Shown: one piece after another, positions 1 to 7,422 of the stretch
How the letters are laid out: each line of letters starts with the position of its first letter
Numbering within the stretch: the first letter of the stretch is position 1
Assembly (NCBI GenBank): GCA_031287505.1
Contig: JAITSW010000158.1
Span: forward strand, 1-10,647
From: Propionibacteriaceae bacterium
GTDB taxonomy: Bacteria > Actinomycetota > Actinomycetes > Propionibacteriales > Propionibacteriaceae
Reading direction: 5' to 3'
DNA: 10,647 bases
Position numbers and translations under genes: made by a program
Notes under the pieces: model-generated
What the model was told of the DNA's origin: nothing
Database searches by the model: none
What the model saw: the letters and a program-made list of their open reading frames with translations, nothing else

Positions 1-1250
1 GAAACAGCCTCCGAGTAATTCGCATACGTCTGCGAAGCATGAACCCCGCCAACCTCCGGACGAACAACACGAACAAAATACTTCGCATGCGTATCAGGAA
101 TCAAAAAACTGTAGCTGCCCTCGTCACTGGTCTCCTGAGAGCCTCTAAGGCGCTTAGCCGAATCATAAATCTCGACGCGAACTCCAGACTGGCCACTATC
201 ACCAGCGACATCGCCATCACCGTTGACATCATTGTAAACAGTTCCCTGGATCACACCTGCCACCTGGCAGCCAGCGTAGTCAAAAGATCCGGTAGCAGTA
301 CCGGGCACCCGCTCGCTAGCACCGGAAAGGGGATCAACCTTCCACATCGCAGTGACGCTTTGCCGGACATACAACATGCCATTAAAAAAGGCCATGCCCC
401 ACAGGTCGGCACCGCCAGGGGGATTGGTCAGCCTCACAACTTTGTTGTATCTCCAAGAGCCCTGCGTCGCTCCCGGAACAATGCGGACAAGCCATCTATT
501 GCTGGCAGCGCCCGCAATGACATAGATGAGGCCGTTGGCGTCAATGGCCGCGTCGGAACTGATATAGGCCGAGTCGATATTCGAGCCGTCGCTGGAAGTC
601 GCCGGCTGGATTCGTCCGCTCTGCCGGGTTACGCCGGTGTCCACATTGACAACGGTGATTCTCCAGTTGCCACTGAAAGAGGATTGCTCATATCCGGTCA
701 TGATGAGTTCACCGGTAAGCTGGTTGAACTCACCGCCTGATCGACCGTTGCTACCGCCGCCGCCAGATGTGACGACAGTGAATGACTGACCATTCCGGGA
801 GCCGTTATTAATCTCTGTCACGGTGGGGTTTCCCCCGCCAAAGTTCCATGCGTACATCGACATGGAATTGTCGGGACGGCGATACAAGGCGATGGTGTCT
901 CTACCAGAGCCTTGGCTACCGACTGGGCTCGACACAGCAGTGGAGCCTGTCGGATCGTTGAACCTCCGGATATTGCCAGTATCGGAAACCGTGTAGAGCG
1001 ACTGGCAGGTGGGATCCCACCAGGTCATCCCATCAGCGCCACCGGCAAAAGCCGAGTTCCTGGTGAACCAGTTGGTGGCAGTGGTGGCTCCAGGCGGTGC
1101 CGCCTGAGCTTCTGGGACGTCAAACGGCCCGACCGCAGGCGCAAGCGAAACACTTATCGCTAAAGCAACCCCCGCAGCTAGCCAGCGCTTCGAATGCGCC
1201 TTAAAATCAGAAATCCGTACACTATTCAAGGTTGCCGGCTTAAATACCAC
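1..1250 (-). CDS. Secreted/surface protein, SdrD-B (Cna-B-like) domain, partial at window edge
   Basis: The minus strand is open from a GTG at 1250 to the window edge (about 416 residues, C-terminus missing). Residues 1-50 are a signal peptide: a basic stretch with KR at 21-22, a hydrophobic core WLAAGVALAISVSLA, and a likely cleavage after PEAQA at 50. Residues 51 to about 330 are rich in Gly, Ser, Thr and Asn, with repeated short strands such as LYTVSDTGNIRRF, GELIMTGYE, GLIYVIAG and MAFFNGMLYVRQ. This resembles the beta-propeller-like N-terminal regions of actinobacterial surface proteins. From about 335 the sequence GTVYNDVNGDGD begins an SdrD-B-type domain with Asp/Asn/Gly calcium-binding character, continuing through VRVEIYD and GSYSFLIPDT. 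An LPXTG sorting signal would be expected beyond the edge but is not visible. A GGAAGG lies 9 nt before the GTG. A TTG at 1229 also lies upstream of the hydrophobic core and could be the start. Function is probably cell-surface or adhesive; this is inference. Confidence 0.82.
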   Translation of the reverse strand, partial: MVFKPATLNSVRISDFKAHSKRWLAAGVALAISVSLAPAVGPFDVPEAQAAPPGATTATNWFTRNSAFAGGADGMTWWDPTCQSLYTVSDTGNIRRFNDPTGSTAVSSPVGSQGSGRDTIALYRRPDNSMSMYAWNFGGGNPTVTEINNGSRNGQSFTVVTSGGGGSNGRSGGEFNQLTGELIMTGYEQSSFSGNWRITVVNVDTGVTRQSGRIQPATSSDGSNIDSAYISSDAAIDANGLIYVIAGAASNRWLVRIVPGATQGSWRYNKVVRLTNPPGGADLWGMAFFNGMLYVRQSVTAMWKVDPLSGASERVPGTATGSFDYAGCQVAGVIQGTVYNDVNGDGDVAGDSGQSGVRVEIYDSAKRLRGSQETSDEGSYSFLIPDTHAKYFVRVVRPEVGGVHASQTYANYSEAV

Positions 1251-1483
1251 GACCCCCGCCCTTCCATTTTTGGGAGGATGTGGAATAGGACGGTGTAAAC
1301 CGAAAGCCGGTCTAACGACCAACTAAGCCCCCATAACAAGTACCCGTATCCCGGTACCACAGACCCCCATATTTGTATGGCAGTGTTGGAACTATTCCAG
1401 ACTTGCACAGGTAGCCCACAGACCAGCCATAGAGCAACTCCAACGCTGTACGCAAAGTTTTGCATGCTTTGGCGGAATTAGTC

Positions 1484-1520
1484 AAGCCTGCGAATTCTCT
1501 TTCACTCGCTTTGCAGGCTT
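1484..1520. terminator. Hairpin downstream of mutT1, possible terminator
   Basis: AAGCCTGC at 1484-1491 is exactly complementary to GCAGGCTT at 1513-1520. The stem extends to 11 bp if one G-T pair is allowed in the plus-strand reading, with a loop of about 15 nt. It lies about 95 bp beyond the mutT1 stop, so it could end the minus-strand transcript. Neither side is followed by a T tract, which makes it a weak intrinsic-terminator candidate. It might instead be a structural or processing element. Confidence 0.35.
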
Positions 1521-1567
1521 CTCAGTTGACCGGCGACCAGGGGCAAAGTGAATCACATCGGTGTAGT

Positions 1568-1599
1568 TTATCCCCACTGTGGATAACTTCTGTGGATAA
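1568..1599. promoter_or_regulatory. Cluster of DnaA-box-like 9-mers
   Basis: Two perfect copies of TGTGGATAA (complement of the DnaA box TTATCCACA) lie at 1578-1586 and 1591-1599 in the same orientation. An opposing one-mismatch copy, TTATCCCCA, lies at 1568-1576. The first two sites also form an inverted repeat (TTATCC/GGATAA, 7-nt loop). The cluster sits 14 bp after the mutT1 stop. No replication-origin genes are present, so this is more likely a DnaA-binding regulatory or titration site than an origin. The boxes are directly visible; their function is inferred. Confidence 0.5.
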
Positions 1600-1612
1600 C
1601 TCCCGCTTGCCC

Positions 1613-2515
1613 CTAATCGGTGGAATCGACGAATTCGGATGCCAGCGTCTCGCCGTTCTCCGAAAAGTGAATCACCACGGCGGTGGCCGGCTTCATGTTG
1701 CGGTAAACCACTCCAAGGCTGGCCAGCATTAGCGGCAATGTCGGAAGATGCCCGCAGATAGCCGTGGGCTGGTGGTGTTTAAGCGCATGCCGCAGCGCGC
1801 GATGCATGATCGTCTTCACCTGGTCGGGCTCTTGCCAAGACTCCGACTCGGTCAGGGCGCGCGTCCCCTCAACTTGGCCGTCAATCTGCTTGGCATAGGG
1901 TTTGAAAGTCCTGCGGCAGCGTTTGGCCGTCGAAGCAATCAAACGCTCCACCCCATAGGCGTCTAGTAAAGCCGCCAAATGTTTGGCCTGCAATTTGCCA
2001 TAACCGCTCAGCGGCCGGCCATCATCGTCGGATCCCCCCCATTCGGCGCGCGAGCAAGCTGTCGCATGCCGGGCCACGATAATAGAGATTGCGCCTTCCG
2101 ACTGGCCGGCTTGGAGAATCAAGTCCGGCTCCTCTGGATAAGTCACCTTCTCCAGCGCCTGTGACAGCGGGAGCCAGCGAATCTTGTCGACCTCTGGACA
2201 GGGGATGTGCTCAAACTCTTCGCGGACGTAGGCGAGCCAGTAGTGGACGCGCTTTACCCCCTCCACAATCGGATACTCGATGGGCGTCAAAGGCACCGAG
2301 AGCCGCACCGACACATTCGCCTCTTCTAAGGTCTCGCGCACGGCACACTCGGCCAAGTACTCCCCCTCGTCAAGCTTGCCCTTGGGCAAACTCCAATCGT
2401 TGTAGCGGGGACGATGCACGAGCAGCACTTCGGGCTCGTCACCCCCGCCATCGCGCAACACCACGGTGCCAGCAGCGAGAACAGTCTTCTTTACCGGCTT
2501 TCTTATCGCCATCAC
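1613..2515 (-). CDS. mutT1: MutT1-like NUDIX hydrolase with C-terminal histidine-phosphatase domain
   Basis: The 300-residue product has two domains, as in mycobacterial MutT1, an (8-oxo-)dGTP and diadenosine-polyphosphate hydrolase. The NUDIX domain spans about 10-135, with the box at 46-68: G46, E52, R60-E61 and E64-E65 are present, but the usual Gly near its end is Asn67. The histidine-phosphatase domain spans about 143-295, with catalytic RHATA (R149, H150), [10 protein letters not shown] near 169, a STAKRCRRT block near 195, and a second-half ICGHLPTLP containing H256. Such enzymes clean the oxidised nucleotide pool or degrade signalling nucleotides in the cytosol. The start is GTG 2515 or ATG 2512. 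Both overlap the ppk stop, and no Shine-Dalgarno is obvious, which suggests translational coupling. A position directly after ppk matches mycobacterial order (from memory). Family assignment is firm; exact substrate is not. Confidence 0.9.
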   Translation of the reverse strand: MMAIRKPVKKTVLAAGTVVLRDGGGDEPEVLLVHRPRYNDWSLPKGKLDEGEYLAECAVRETLEEANVSVRLSVPLTPIEYPIVEGVKRVHYWLAYVREEFEHIPCPEVDKIRWLPLSQALEKVTYPEEPDLILQAGQSEGAISIIVARHATACSRAEWGGSDDDGRPLSGYGKLQAKHLAALLDAYGVERLIASTAKRCRRTFKPYAKQIDGQVEGTRALTESESWQEPDQVKTIMHRALRHALKHHQPTAICGHLPTLPLMLASLGVVYRNMKPATAVVIHFSENGETLASEFVDSTD

Positions 2516-4608
2516 AACGACTCAATTCGACGTTGGGAAACCATTTTGATCAAATAATCCTGCATGTCCAGCAACGGTTCACCGTATGAATCACAGGTGT
2601 GCTGCACCCAAGTGGAGCCGTTGAGCCACCAGGTAGCCGTCTTTGGGTCAAAGGCCATGTCAAAAAGCTCCTTGATTTGGGCAATGTGCCGCTGATGCGT
2701 TATCCCCACCAACACCTCCACCCTGCGATCAAGATTGCGGTGCATCAGATCGGACGAACCGATAGCCACTCGCGGATTCCCGGCGTTTTCAAACCAATAC
2801 AACCGGCTGTGCTCCAAGAAACGCCCAAGAATTGAGCGGACGCGGATGTTCTCACTCATCCCGGCAACACCCGGCTTTACCGCGCAAATGCCGCGCACCC
2901 ACAGATCCACCGGGACACCAGCCTGAGAGGCCCGATAAAGGGCGTCGATGATGGCTTCGTCCACAATCGAGTTCACCTTGATTCGAATGCGGGCTGGCAA
3001 AGAGCGCTGGTGATTGCCGATCTCGTTCTCGATGGCCTGCAGCAAGCCTTTGCGGATGCTTTGCGGTGCGACGAGCAGCCGCCGATATTGCGTCTCCGCC
3101 GACATCCCAGAAAGTCGGTTGAAGACCCGCGCCACATCTTCGGTAATGATCGGATTCGATGTCAGCAGCCCGATGTCTTCATAGATACGCGCCGTCTTCG
3201 GGTTGTAGTTACCGGTGCCGATATGGCAGTAGCGGCGCAGCCCCCGAGATTCAGAGCGGACGACGAGCGAGAGCTTGCAGTGGGTCTTTAGCCCCAAGAG
3301 CCCGTAAATGACGTGGCATCCGGCCTGCTCGAGTTTTCGTCCCCAATCAATATTGGCCCGTTCGTCAAAGCGGGCCTTGATCTCCACCAAGACCAGCACC
3401 TGCTTACCAGCTTGGGCAGCCTGAATCAGGGCGTCGATGATGGGCGAATCCCCAGAGGTGCGGTACAGGGTTTGTTTGATGGCCAGCACCGACGGGTCGC
3501 TGGCGGCCTGCTCGATGAACCGCTGCACCGAGGTGGCAAAAGAGTCGTAGGGATGCTGCAACAGCACATCTCGATAACGCAGCGCGGCAAACATGTCGGC
3601 AGCCCGGGCTGTCTCCACAGAAGCGAGCTCTGGGTGCGTCTTGGGCAGAAATGCCGAATACTTCAGCGCGTCGTGATCAAGCTCGGCGAGCGCAAACAAC
3701 CCGCTGAGATCAAGTGGGGAGGGAATCCGAAAAACCTCTTTGCCGCTCAGACCCAGCTCTTCTTGCAAGAGCTTGAGCATCTGCGGGTCTACGTCATGCG
3801 CAATTTCCATGCGGACGGCCGAACGTCCGACCTTGCGGTTTTTGAGTTCTTTCTCCAACGCCTTGAGCAGATTCTCGGCATCGTCCTCCTCTACCTCCAA
3901 GTCTTCGTTGCGCGTGACCCTAAAGGTTGAATGGGTTATCACCTGCATGCCCGGAAAGACTTGATCCAAATGGGGGGCGATGATGTCTTCGAGGGGGACG
4001 AAACGGTCCTGGCCCAAAGAGACAAACCGATCCAGGTTCGGTGGAACTTTGACGCGGGCGAATTGCTGGGTGCCGGTGAGTGGATTTCGCAGCAACACCG
4101 CCAAGTTGACCGAAAGCCCGGAGATATAGGGGAACGGGTGGGATGGATCCACTGCCAAAGGGGTGAGCACCGGGAAGATGTGCGAGGTGAAGAGCTCGCC
4201 CATCTCGTGTTGCTCGGTCTCGGTGAGTTGGTCCCAGGCCAAAATCTCGATGCCATGGGCAGCCAATTCGGGACGGATAACGTTCTGAAATAGCTCGGAC
4301 TGCTCGGATACCAACTCTTCGGCTTCAGTCAAGATGGCGTCCAGAAGATCTTTGGGCATCATCCCGGAATTGCTTCGGGTAGCCACTCCCGCGCTGATGC
4401 GGCGCTTCAAGCCGCCGACTCGCACCATGAAAAACTCGTCCAAGTTATTGGAGAAGATCGCCATAAACTTCGTCCGCTCCAAGAGCGGGACGCGCACGCT
4501 GTCGCGAGCCAGGTCAAGCACCCGGATATTGAACGCCAGCCAGCTCAATTCCCGATCGATAAACCGGTCTTCGGGAAGATCGGGAGCCTGAAAAGCGGTA
4601 ACACCCAT
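2512..4608 (-). CDS. ppk: Polyphosphate kinase PPK1
   Basis: The enzyme makes inorganic polyphosphate reversibly from ATP at the membrane or in the cytosol. The 698-residue length is normal for PPK1. The N-terminal domain (about 15-120) begins with the family pattern [16 protein letters not shown] and includes [17 protein letters not shown]. The head domain follows (about 125-330). The two C-terminal catalytic domains (about 340-690) contain [26 protein letters not shown] and [18 protein letters not shown]. By alignment from memory to E. coli PPK, H443 in KTHCK is the autophosphorylated His, H462 in CHIGTGNYN the neighbouring conserved His, and H600 in FLEHSRLY the second catalytic His. All are present, so the protein should be active. 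ATG 4608 has a strong AGGAGAGG (4612-4619) and overlaps the mshD stop by one base (TGATG). The gene end overlaps mutT1. Confidence 0.97.
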   Translation of the reverse strand: MGVTAFQAPDLPEDRFIDRELSWLAFNIRVLDLARDSVRVPLLERTKFMAIFSNNLDEFFMVRVGGLKRRISAGVATRSNSGMMPKDLLDAILTEAEELVSEQSELFQNVIRPELAAHGIEILAWDQLTETEQHEMGELFTSHIFPVLTPLAVDPSHPFPYISGLSVNLAVLLRNPLTGTQQFARVKVPPNLDRFVSLGQDRFVPLEDIIAPHLDQVFPGMQVITHSTFRVTRNEDLEVEEDDAENLLKALEKELKNRKVGRSAVRMEIAHDVDPQMLKLLQEELGLSGKEVFRIPSPLDLSGLFALAELDHDALKYSAFLPKTHPELASVETARAADMFAALRYRDVLLQHPYDSFATSVQRFIEQAASDPSVLAIKQTLYRTSGDSPIIDALIQAAQAGKQVLVLVEIKARFDERANIDWGRKLEQAGCHVIYGLLGLKTHCKLSLVVRSESRGLRRYCHIGTGNYNPKTARIYEDIGLLTSNPIITEDVARVFNRLSGMSAETQYRRLLVAPQSIRKGLLQAIENEIGNHQRSLPARIRIKVNSIVDEAIIDALYRASQAGVPVDLWVRGICAVKPGVAGMSENIRVRSILGRFLEHSRLYWFENAGNPRVAIGSSDLMHRNLDRRVEVLVGITHQRHIAQIKELFDMAFDPKTATWWLNGSTWVQHTCDSYGEPLLDMQDYLIKMVSQRRIESL

Positions 4609-5471
4609 CAGCCTCTCCTTGCGTACAGAACATCCTTATGCACGATGCTAAACCCTATGCCCGTATACAAGGCCAGCGGGGCGTTTTCTTCCCCGTCGAC
4701 ATAAAGGATTACCGACGTGCAACCACCGGCGGCCAGATAATCTAGCCCGGCGGCCAGCATCACCTTCCCGTAGCCATGTCTTTGAGCTCGCGGAGCCACG
4801 GCGAGCACATAGACCTCACCGGTTTGCGGACTCTGCCTTTTCGTCCAATGGAAGGCGGCCAGGCCGGCATCGTCAAAACCAAGTAGCAGGCCGCCGGGAT
4901 CAAACCAACCTTCGGCCATGCGGGCCCGGAGTCCGGCTAGGTCAAGGCTTCCCTGCTCCGGGTGCGCGGCAAATGCCTGACGATTCAGCTCTAGAACGGC
5001 TTCCTCGTCGCCAGGTTGGAAACCTCGAATTGTTAGATCGAACGAGATTGGGGCAACTGAGAGCGGCAGGCCGCGTTTCATCGCCAATAGCGAACGCATG
5101 GGCCGCATATCTTGGGCAATAGCAAACCGCTGGGCATTCAATGAATCACCAAACGCCCAGACAGGTGGAAAATGCCCAATCACCTTGCTCACGCCGTCGA
5201 GCAAATGCTTGGCGACGCCTCGGCGCCGGAATTTTGGGTCAACGACGATTTGAGCCGTGTCGAAGGCCCGGTTCCATTGCAGATATCCGACGAGGTTCTG
5301 ATTCTCATCATTAACCATGAACTGCAGCACCTTTGGCTTTGGGGCTAAGTCTTCGGCCTCCAAGGCCAAGATGGCTTCCTCGTTCAACGGAAAGGAGCCG
5401 CCGTCATGAGCTTGGGCACGTTCGGCTAACCCGATAATCTGGCGCCGAATCTTCGCGCTAGTTTTCGCCAT
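4608..5471 (-). CDS. mshD: Mycothiol synthase (Cys-GlcN-Ins acetyltransferase), tandem GNAT
   Basis: MshD transfers acetyl from acetyl-CoA to the cysteine amine of Cys-GlcN-inositol, the last step of mycothiol synthesis in the cytosol. With the ATG at 5471 it has 287 residues, near the family length (about 300). Two GNAT halves are visible. The first carries a CoA-loop motif [18 protein letters not shown] around 76-93. The second carries [20 protein letters not shown] around 222-241, which fits the functional C-terminal half. Near the end, [21 protein letters not shown] (about 254-274) is the typical GNAT signature seen in mycothiol synthases. A longer reading from 5537 would add 22 residues in the glnR overlap and is less likely. 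The start lies inside the end of glnR (14-bp overlap), and the stop shares one base with the ppk start. Confidence 0.92.
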   Translation of the reverse strand: MAKTSAKIRRQIIGLAERAQAHDGGSFPLNEEAILALEAEDLAPKPKVLQFMVNDENQNLVGYLQWNRAFDTAQIVVDPKFRRRGVAKHLLDGVSKVIGHFPPVWAFGDSLNAQRFAIAQDMRPMRSLLAMKRGLPLSVAPISFDLTIRGFQPGDEEAVLELNRQAFAAHPEQGSLDLAGLRARMAEGWFDPGGLLLGFDDAGLAAFHWTKRQSPQTGEVYVLAVAPRAQRHGYGKVMLAAGLDYLAAGGCTSVILYVDGEENAPLALYTGIGFSIVHKDVLYARRG

Positions 5472-6156
5472 CGTCTTGTCCCGAGCGTTTGTCTGGCTCG
5501 GGAGAGAAACGGTAGCCGACGTTGCGCACCGTTCCAATCAGGGCTTCATGTTCTATCCCAAGCTTGGCGCGCAGCCGGCGGATGTGAACATCGACAGTTC
5601 GGGTGCCACCGTAATAGTCATAGCCCCAAACGTCGGTCAAAAGATGCTCGCGGCTGAAAACCCGGCCGGGATGCTGCGTGAGGTATTTAAGCAACTCAAA
5701 CTCGGTGTACGTCAGATCGAGCGGTTCGCCATGGATGCTGGCGGTGTAAGCCTGGTCGTCGATCACCACGCCGCCGGCTGAAATCAGGCCTTCGTTGGAG
5801 CCACTGGAGAGCAACAGTTTTACGCGCGAGTCAAACTCTGCCGGGGAGGCGGTGTCTACCACCATGTCGGAGAGTCCCCACTCGGGGCTAATGGCCGCAA
5901 AGCCGCTCTCGGAAACCACCAAGAGCAACGGGACGGTAGAGCCCGCAGAGTGAAAAAGCCGCGCCATCATTCGGGCACTGGCTAAGTCAGAGCGTCCGTC
6001 CAACACGATCAAATCAGCACGCGCCGATTCGGTCAATGCCTCGGTGCCGGCGTCGATAGCGGCGATGTCGTACGAAAGCAAAGCCAAAACTGGAAGCAGC
6101 TGTTCCGGGGATAAGTGCGCGTCAACTCCTTTGCTGACCACAAGCAACAGGGCCAT
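5458..6156 (-). CDS. glnR: GlnR-type orphan response regulator (OmpR/PhoB winged helix)
   Basis: GlnR controls nitrogen metabolism genes (glutamine synthetase, ammonium transport, nitrite reductase) in actinobacteria. Residues 1-118 are a receiver-like domain and about 127-217 an OmpR-type winged helix, with LDLTYTEFELLKYLTQHPGR, VWGYDYYGGTRTVDVHIRRL and IGTVRNVGYRF. The receiver keeps the central Asp (D53 in LIVLDGRSDL), but the N-terminal strand LLLVVSKG lacks the usual acidic pair for magnesium. This is a known trait of GlnR, which dimerises without classical phosphorylation. The match to the mycobacterial protein (EWGL, LIGTVRNVGY, D-x-R-x-DL pattern) makes GlnR more likely than RegX3 or MtrA. 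I chose ATG 6156 because a GAGG lies 5 nt before it; a GTG at 6162 is the alternative. It heads the minus-strand unit, and no sensor kinase is adjacent. Confidence 0.9.
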   Translation of the reverse strand: MALLLVVSKGVDAHLSPEQLLPVLALLSYDIAAIDAGTEALTESARADLIVLDGRSDLASARMMARLFHSAGSTVPLLLVVSESGFAAISPEWGLSDMVVDTASPAEFDSRVKLLLSSGSNEGLISAGGVVIDDQAYTASIHGEPLDLTYTEFELLKYLTQHPGRVFSREHLLTDVWGYDYYGGTRTVDVHIRRLRAKLGIEHEALIGTVRNVGYRFSPEPDKRSGQDDGEN

Positions 6157-6405
6157 ACGCACCTCATTCTTTTTCGCAGGCTAGCTCTTTGAGCTCAAAA
6201 CCACACAGACTCCCACGCTGAGAATAGCAAAACCAAGCTGGGGTTACGACCGCAGCCTAATCTCAGACACCGATTACGTGGCGCTAAGAACCGCCATTAG
6301 CCGTCTTTTAACGCCGTGATCGAATCTGGGCATGATATCCGCTACCGGCTGAAGTCTTGCACAATGTAACCACTGCCATTTCACCTCACTAGCAAAAGGC
6401 ATCCT
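6157..6405. promoter_or_regulatory. Divergent intergenic promoter region, glnR / epimerase operon
   Basis: About 250 bp separate the glnR start (minus strand) from the epimerase start (plus strand), so both promoters must lie here. For glnR, an extended -10 candidate TGCTATTCT is readable on the minus strand at 6229-6221, with no good -35. A 12-bp palindrome TTTGAGCTCAAA lies at 6188-6199, in the presumed glnR leader. TGGCG and CGCCA form a 5-bp inverted repeat with an 8-nt loop in the 6278-6296 interval. I found no clear plus-strand promoter and no convincing GlnR box. The elements are visible; their roles are inferred. Confidence 0.4.
6188..6199. promoter_or_regulatory. 12-bp perfect palindrome in the glnR leader
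   Basis: TTTGAGCTCAAA is a perfect palindrome about 32 bp before the glnR start and about 20 bp downstream of the candidate -10 at 6221-6226. That position would suit an operator for a dimeric regulator. The adjoining AGCTC-TTT-GAGCT could also form a tiny hairpin in the transcript. No regulator can be named. Confidence 0.3.
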
Positions 6406-7422
6406 ATGGGTATTCCTATAAACACCGTCGAGTATCACACCGGCGGCGAGCCATTTCGGATCATCGCGAATCCCCCACACCGCATTGCGGGTGCCACGGT
6501 CGGCGAACGCCGGGTTTTCGCCATCTCCGACCCAAAAGTGGACGGCCTTAGGAGGCTGCTCTGCCACGAGCCCCGCGGTCATGCTGACATGTACGGAGGT
6601 TTCATTGTGGAGCCAGACGATTCCGATGCCCACTTCGGTGTTCTTTTTTGGCATAAGGACGGTTTCTCCACCGCTTGCGGCCACGGCACAATCGCTTTGG
6701 GAGCGTGGGCGGTGCGCAGCGGCATAGTCTCGGCTGAGCCCACCGGCGTCACCCCGGTGCGAATCGACGTTCCCTCTGGAAGGGTGACCGCCAACGTCCA
6801 CACGATTAACGGACGGGTGACAGCAGTCGATTTCATCAACGTCCCCAGCTATCTGATCGCCAAAGACTTAGTGATCTCGACCTCCCAAGGCCCGGCGACT
6901 GTGGATGTCGGTTATGGCGGTGCCATCTACGCGCACGTACCCGCCGCCCAATTCGGCTTGGCGGTCACTCCCGGGCATTACGCCGACCTGATTGCCGTCG
7001 GACGCGAAATCAAGTGGCTGCTCAACAAGCACGATGTGGCCAAGCACCCATCCGACCCGCGGCTCGACGGCATCTACGGAACCATACTTTATGACGATTT
7101 TGGCGCGGACGCCGAAGGCCAGCTCTTCCAGCGCAACGTGACGGTCTTTGCCGACGGCGAGGTCGACCGTTCCCCATGCGGCTCCGGGACGGCATCCCGC
7201 TTGGCCGTGCTGGCAGCCAAAGGCGAGCTTGCCGAAGGCCAAGTGTTGGTCCATGACTCGATCATAGGTTCGCGATTCATCGGGCGCATCGGCGAGAGCT
7301 TGGTGGCTGAAGGGCGCGACGCCGTAATTCCCGTCGTCACCGGAAATGCGTTCGAAGTGGGGACGGCGAGCTTCACCGTCGACGAGGACGACGAATTAGT
7401 ACCGGGATTTGTGCTGCGATGA
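6406..7422 (+). CDS. Proline racemase family enzyme, probable 4-hydroxyproline 2-epimerase
   Basis: The 338-residue product has the two catalytic cysteines of the cofactor-independent proline racemase/4-hydroxyproline epimerase fold. The first is C91 in STACGHGTIALG, and the second is C258 in DRSPCGSGTASR. The family block EPRGHADMYGGFI is at 55-67. Human trans-3-hydroxyproline dehydratase has, from memory, Thr in place of the second Cys. Cys258 therefore argues for an epimerase or racemase rather than a dehydratase. Such enzymes convert trans-4-hydroxy-L-proline to cis-4-hydroxy-D-proline, or L- to D-proline, in the cytosol, opening a carbon and nitrogen route. ATG 6406 has AAAAGG six bases upstream. 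The stop overlaps the next start as ATGA, so it is translationally coupled to the OCD-family gene. Substrate (hydroxyproline versus proline) cannot be fixed from sequence alone. Confidence 0.88.
   Translation: MGIPINTVEYHTGGEPFRIIANPPHRIAGATVGERRVFAISDPKVDGLRRLLCHEPRGHADMYGGFIVEPDDSDAHFGVLFWHKDGFSTACGHGTIALGAWAVRSGIVSAEPTGVTPVRIDVPSGRVTANVHTINGRVTAVDFINVPSYLIAKDLVISTSQGPATVDVGYGGAIYAHVPAAQFGLAVTPGHYADLIAVGREIKWLLNKHDVAKHPSDPRLDGIYGTILYDDFGADAEGQLFQRNVTVFADGEVDRSPCGSGTASRLAVLAAKGELAEGQVLVHDSIIGSRFIGRIGESLVAEGRDAVIPVVTGNAFEVGTASFTVDEDDELVPGFVLR

Larger units (their letters stand above)
1251..1612. other. Intergenic region between the mutT1 end and the surface-protein start
   Basis: About 360 bases lie downstream of the mutT1 stop and upstream of the surface-protein start, both on the minus strand. 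I find no convincing gene. The region must hold the surface-protein promoter and the end of the glnR-mshD-ppk-mutT1 transcript. It contains an 11-bp hairpin (1484-1520) and three DnaA-box-like 9-mers (1568-1599). An 80-codon minus-strand reading (1226-1465) is hydrophobic, resembles no family I know and overlaps the surface-protein start, so I do not call it. I cannot pick a convincing promoter for the surface gene. Confidence 0.6.

Noticed and set aside
39..740. 233-codon plus-strand reading
   Set aside because: It is antisense to the secreted protein, whose frame has a signal peptide and a domain pattern. The plus-strand product has no family trait.
1226..1465. 79-residue minus-strand hydrophobic reading
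   Set aside because: It overlaps the surface-protein start, has no visible ribosome site or family, and lies in a region that should hold a promoter.
1568..1599. Replication origin
   Set aside because: Only three boxes, no AT-rich unwinding element recognised and no origin genes. Kept as a DnaA-box cluster only.
1545..1675. Direct repeat AAAGTGAATCAC at 1545-1556 and 1664-1675
   Set aside because: Only 12 bp match exactly. A possible partial duplication of the mutT1 3' end is suggested by VIHF in both, but flanking similarity is too weak to claim.
3313..3930. 205-codon plus-strand reading inside ppk
   Set aside because: It is antisense to a well-conserved polyphosphate kinase and has no family trait.
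6579..6839. Minus-strand readings opposite the epimerase gene
   Set aside because: The plus-strand epimerase explains the region with full catalytic motifs.
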